Positions 14,298 to 16,914 of a DNA stretch of 16,914 bases are shown piece by piece (position 1 is the first letter of the stretch; each line of letters begins with the position of its first letter). Location of the stretch: the NCBI GenBank assembly GCA_040275305.1, contig JBEOJY010000039.1:1-16914 (forward strand), written 5' to 3'. Source of the stretch: JBEOJY01 sp040275305 (lineage in GTDB: Bacteria; Pseudomonadota; Alphaproteobacteria; UBA9219). The notes below the pieces were generated by a model. It saw nothing but the letters and a program-made list of their open reading frames with translations. It was not told the origin of the DNA and made no database searches. Both the position numbers and the translations under genes were made by a program.

Positions 14298-16877
14298 CTA
14301 TGCCGTTGTAAGCGGAGTCTCGGTTCCGCTCGCTTGCCGTCCCGACCACGCGTCAACCCCCGCCATGAACAAGGCCGCCCAGTAGGGAAGCGTCTGGACT
14401 AGCAGCATACCCGCCCACAACGTCGCGTTCTGGTTCAGCGTCGTGAAGACGACAAGCACAGCCACTGCGCAGCCGATCAGGGCGAACAGCAACATCGCTT
14501 CCTCACGCGCCATCATGAAGGCTTGCAGGACCGGAGCTTTCCCCGCGCATTTGGGTGTGCGGAAGAAAGGCTTGCCCGACGTGAACAACCCTTGCCAAAC
14601 CGCCCTTGCGACGGCGTGAGACAACGCCATGCCAGCCATCGCCGCGCTAAGCCTGTCGCGCAAACTGCAGGTGATGCGCGCGCGATAAAGAATGAATCCT
14701 GCGGCAAACTTGAATATGAAAACGCTTAAAGTGGGCACCAGAAAAATCGCAGGCGGAAATTCGACAAGCTTGAAAAGCAGCAAAACCGACCACAAGACCG
14801 CCGCAAGCGCGAATACGATATGCGCGGCGTCCGCGAACCATGGCAGCCATCCGGAAATGAAATGATAACGCTGCCCGCGCGTAAGCGATTGCCCCTCTTT
14901 CAAAGATCTCCAGTGCCGCTTAAGAATCTGCACCGCGCCATAGGCCCAGCGGAATCTCTGGGTTTTATAGGCTCCGAACGAGTCAGGAATGAGGCCGCGA
15001 CCAAACGAATGATTCATGTATACGGAATCAAACCCGTTTTGGAACAAGCGCAACCCAAGCTCCGCATCCTCGCAAATACACCATTCGGCCCACCCGTCGA
15101 CGCCTTGAAGCGCCGATTTGCGGATCAACGTCATCGTTCCATGCTGAATGATGGCGTTCCGCTCGTTGCGCTGAACCATCCCGATATGGAAGAATCCCGC
15201 ATATTCCCAGAAGCACATGCGCTTGAACGCCGTTTCCTGCCCGTCGCGATAATCCTGCGGGGCTTGCACGAAGGCCACGTCCTGCTTCTCGAAATAAGGA
15301 ACGGTTGAACGCAGCCAGTCGGAACTAACGACATAATCGCTGTCGATCACGCCGACAATGGAAGCATCCGCCGCTGTTTGCGTCAGCGCGTAATTCAAAG
15401 CCCCCGCTTTGTACCCCGGCCATGACGGAAGATGGAAAAAGCGGAATTTTTCTCCAAGCTTGGCGCAATGCGCTTCCAAGGGCTTCCAAACCGCCTCATC
15501 CTTGGTGTTGTTGTCGATCACAAGGACTTCGAAGTTCGGATAATTCATCTTCGCGAGCGCGTCGAGCGTCTCGATCACCATCTCCGGCGGTTCGTTGTAA
15601 CAAGGAACATGGATGGAAACTTTTGGAGCGTCGGGCGGCGGTTCCCAATCTGTGCGCGGCGCGAACGCGCGGCGATGCGACCGCGCCCAAAGCACTTCCG
15701 TAAGCTCCAGCCCGTCGACCAGCAGCAGCGCGAGCAACACGATCTGAGCGCCGATCAAAGCGATCCAAGCGATAGTGTTGGTGTTGATGATTTTTTCCGC
15801 GAGCGCGGCCATCACCGCCCACACCAGCACGGACGACACCGCCTGAATCAGGAGCGCGTAAAAAGCCTGCCCCGCGAATTTAAGGTTTTTACGCCAGCGC
15901 ACGAACCATTGAATCGGATAAAGCGCAAGCAGCGTAGCGATCAAACATCCCTGCAGCCACCGCGTCGACTCCGCGACGCTCCCGCTCATGGGGAATTTCG
16001 GTTGCCGCGAGGCGTTCCATAAGCCCCAATGCGCTCCGACGCTGCCTTCGATTTCGCGTTTCCATGGCGCGTCAATCGCCTCGATGATCGAGTAATCAAG
16101 CCGCTCTTCGCTGGCGAGATTCAGAAAATCGCGGATAAACTTCGCCTGATTGATCTGCGAAGGCTCGGCGCCCTTGACCCATTGCCCTTCGCTTGGCCAC
16201 CCGACTTCGCCGATCAGGATGTGCTTGGTCGGAAAAGCCGCAGCCAACTGTTGATAGCGATAAAGAGCATAGCTCAAAGCGCCGTCTACCGGAACGCCTT
16301 CCCAGTAAGGCAGAATGTGAACGGTGATGAAATCGACCGCGTCGGCAAGCTCCGGATATTTAAGCCAGATATGCCACGGTTCAGACGTGGAAACCGGAAT
16401 TTCGACCTGTCGCTTGACATGCTCGATCAGACCGATCAGCTCGACGGGCGTAATGTCGTTCCTCAGCAAGGCTTCGTTGCCGATAATAATTTTTTTAACA
16501 TTGGAGTGGCCACGGGCGATATCAATCGCGCGCGCAACTTCACGCGCGTTGACGCCCGCATCGGTAGAAATCCAAGCGCCGAGATTGACGGTAATTCCAT
16601 GGCGCTGGGCCGCGTCCACGATGCGATCAAGACCGTCCGATACGCCGTAAACGCGAATGCTGGAAACCCGTCCAGACAACAGAGCCATATCGCGCTCGAT
16701 ATCGTCGTCGGAAAACCGATGAGAAGCGTCGCCAGCGCGATAGCCGCTGTAAGACAGCCCGTTGATAACGCCGCCCCAGGCGCGTTCGTTGACGCTTTGG
16801 TTGACCAAGCCCCAAACGGCGAAATTGGCGCAAAAAGCCAGAATCAGGATGATGGAAACGCGGCGCAAAGTAGACAT
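14298..16877 (-). CDS. GH17-GT2 fusion, probable membrane beta-glucan synthase (NdvB/NdvC-like)
   Basis: The 859-residue protein joins two enzymes. After an N-terminal membrane anchor (7-26), a GH17-like domain (about 34-305) shows GNE (133-135, general acid Glu135) and GEVGWPS (223-229, nucleophile Glu224), so it should face the periplasm. Three membrane segments (about 309-328, 335-360, 368-390) lead to a cytoplasmic GT2 domain with HVPCYNEP (423-430), the metal-binding IDSDYV (511-516), CEDAELG (602-608) and QRFRW (640-644). More membrane helices follow (about 672-735, 790-815, 818-842). This layout is known from the ndvB/ndvC glucan synthases of Pseudomonas and Bradyrhizobium, which make beta-1,3- or mixed-linkage glucans. 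The linkage made here is not readable. ATG 16877 has no clear ribosome-binding site. It converges on the HD-GYP gene, 39 bp away. Confidence 0.88.
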   Translation of the reverse strand: MSTLRRVSIILILAFCANFAVWGLVNQSVNERAWGGVINGLSYSGYRAGDASHRFSDDDIERDMALLSGRVSSIRVYGVSDGLDRIVDAAQRHGITVNLGAWISTDAGVNAREVARAIDIARGHSNVKKIIIGNEALLRNDITPVELIGLIEHVKRQVEIPVSTSEPWHIWLKYPELADAVDFITVHILPYWEGVPVDGALSYALYRYQQLAAAFPTKHILIGEVGWPSEGQWVKGAEPSQINQAKFIRDFLNLASEERLDYSIIEAIDAPWKREIEGSVGAHWGLWNASRQPKFPMSGSVAESTRWLQGCLIATLLALYPIQWFVRWRKNLKFAGQAFYALLIQAVSSVLVWAVMAALAEKIINTNTIAWIALIGAQIVLLALLLVDGLELTEVLWARSHRRAFAPRTDWEPPPDAPKVSIHVPCYNEPPEMVIETLDALAKMNYPNFEVLVIDNNTKDEAVWKPLEAHCAKLGEKFRFFHLPSWPGYKAGALNYALTQTAADASIVGVIDSDYVVSSDWLRSTVPYFEKQDVAFVQAPQDYRDGQETAFKRMCFWEYAGFFHIGMVQRNERNAIIQHGTMTLIRKSALQGVDGWAEWCICEDAELGLRLFQNGFDSVYMNHSFGRGLIPDSFGAYKTQRFRWAYGAVQILKRHWRSLKEGQSLTRGQRYHFISGWLPWFADAAHIVFALAAVLWSVLLLFKLVEFPPAIFLVPTLSVFIFKFAAGFILYRARITCSLRDRLSAAMAGMALSHAVARAVWQGLFTSGKPFFRTPKCAGKAPVLQAFMMAREEAMLLFALIGCAVAVLVVFTTLNQNATLWAGMLLVQTLPYWAALFMAGVDAWSGRQASGTETPLTTA

Positions 16878-16914
16878 GGAGGCATGACGTAACAGAAAAC
16901 CGGAAAAAAGGATA

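Noticed and set aside
16029..16892. 287-codon open frame opposite the GH17 domain
   Set aside because: It is antisense to a conserved GH17-GT2 protein, with low-complexity basic composition and no recognisable motif.

Overview
The window reads as a GC-rich, Gram-negative chromosome segment, most likely from an alphaproteobacterium. This is inferred from gene content, not from a marker RNA. It encodes an LptE-type LPS-assembly lipoprotein with the CGFQPLY motif, KdsA (Kdo for LPS), BamA and RseP (outer membrane and envelope), a long-chain polyprenyl diphosphate synthase (quinone side chain), LeuA, and a large inner-membrane protein joining a GH17-like domain to a GT2 glucan synthase. I saw no rRNA, tRNA, CRISPR array, prophage or transposase gene.

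Layout. 1-1300: an orphan membrane protein (119-988) and a repeat-filled spacer. 1306-3468: a possible mini-ORF, lptE (+) and leuA (-), with lptE and leuA converging 7 bp apart. 3469-4852: a 450-bp spacer holding an AT-rich stretch and an inverted-repeat element, then kdsA (+), which converges on a small unknown gene. 4853-6497 (-): the small receiver-like protein and, upstream of it, the polyprenyl synthase. 6549-7481 (+): a TrmN6-like methyltransferase, divergent from the synthase, carrying a palindromic repeat inside its reading frame. 7841-11497 (+): rseP-bamA. 11767-13077 (+): a CNNM/CorC-type membrane CBS protein. 13359-14258 (+): a divergent HD-GYP-like protein. 14298-16877 (-): the GH17-GT2 fusion.

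How the genes fit together. Most of the window serves the envelope. KdsA makes Kdo8P for the LPS core, LptE helps insert LPS into the outer membrane, BamA assembles LptD and other barrels, and RseP is the intramembrane protease of envelope-stress signalling. The GH17-GT2 protein probably makes a periplasmic or exported beta-glucan. LeuA and the polyprenyl synthase are ordinary metabolism. Several of these genes lack the neighbours they commonly have elsewhere (leuS with lptE, pyrG/eno with kdsA, dxr and skp/lpxD with rseP-bamA), so the region looks rearranged.

The most distinctive feature is the load of palindromic repeats. Four or five elements with inverted arms of about 27-32 bp sit in the spacers, and one lies in frame inside the methyltransferase gene. 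Three of them (1084-1201, 3662-3779, 6896-7050) share a related arm; 11591-11647 is a variant, 7617-7760 belongs to another family, and half copies occur near 4771 and 13141. I found no convincing new multi-gene system. The in-frame repeat, the divergent HD-GYP protein, the degenerate receiver-like protein and the orphan membrane protein are the items most worth a second look.
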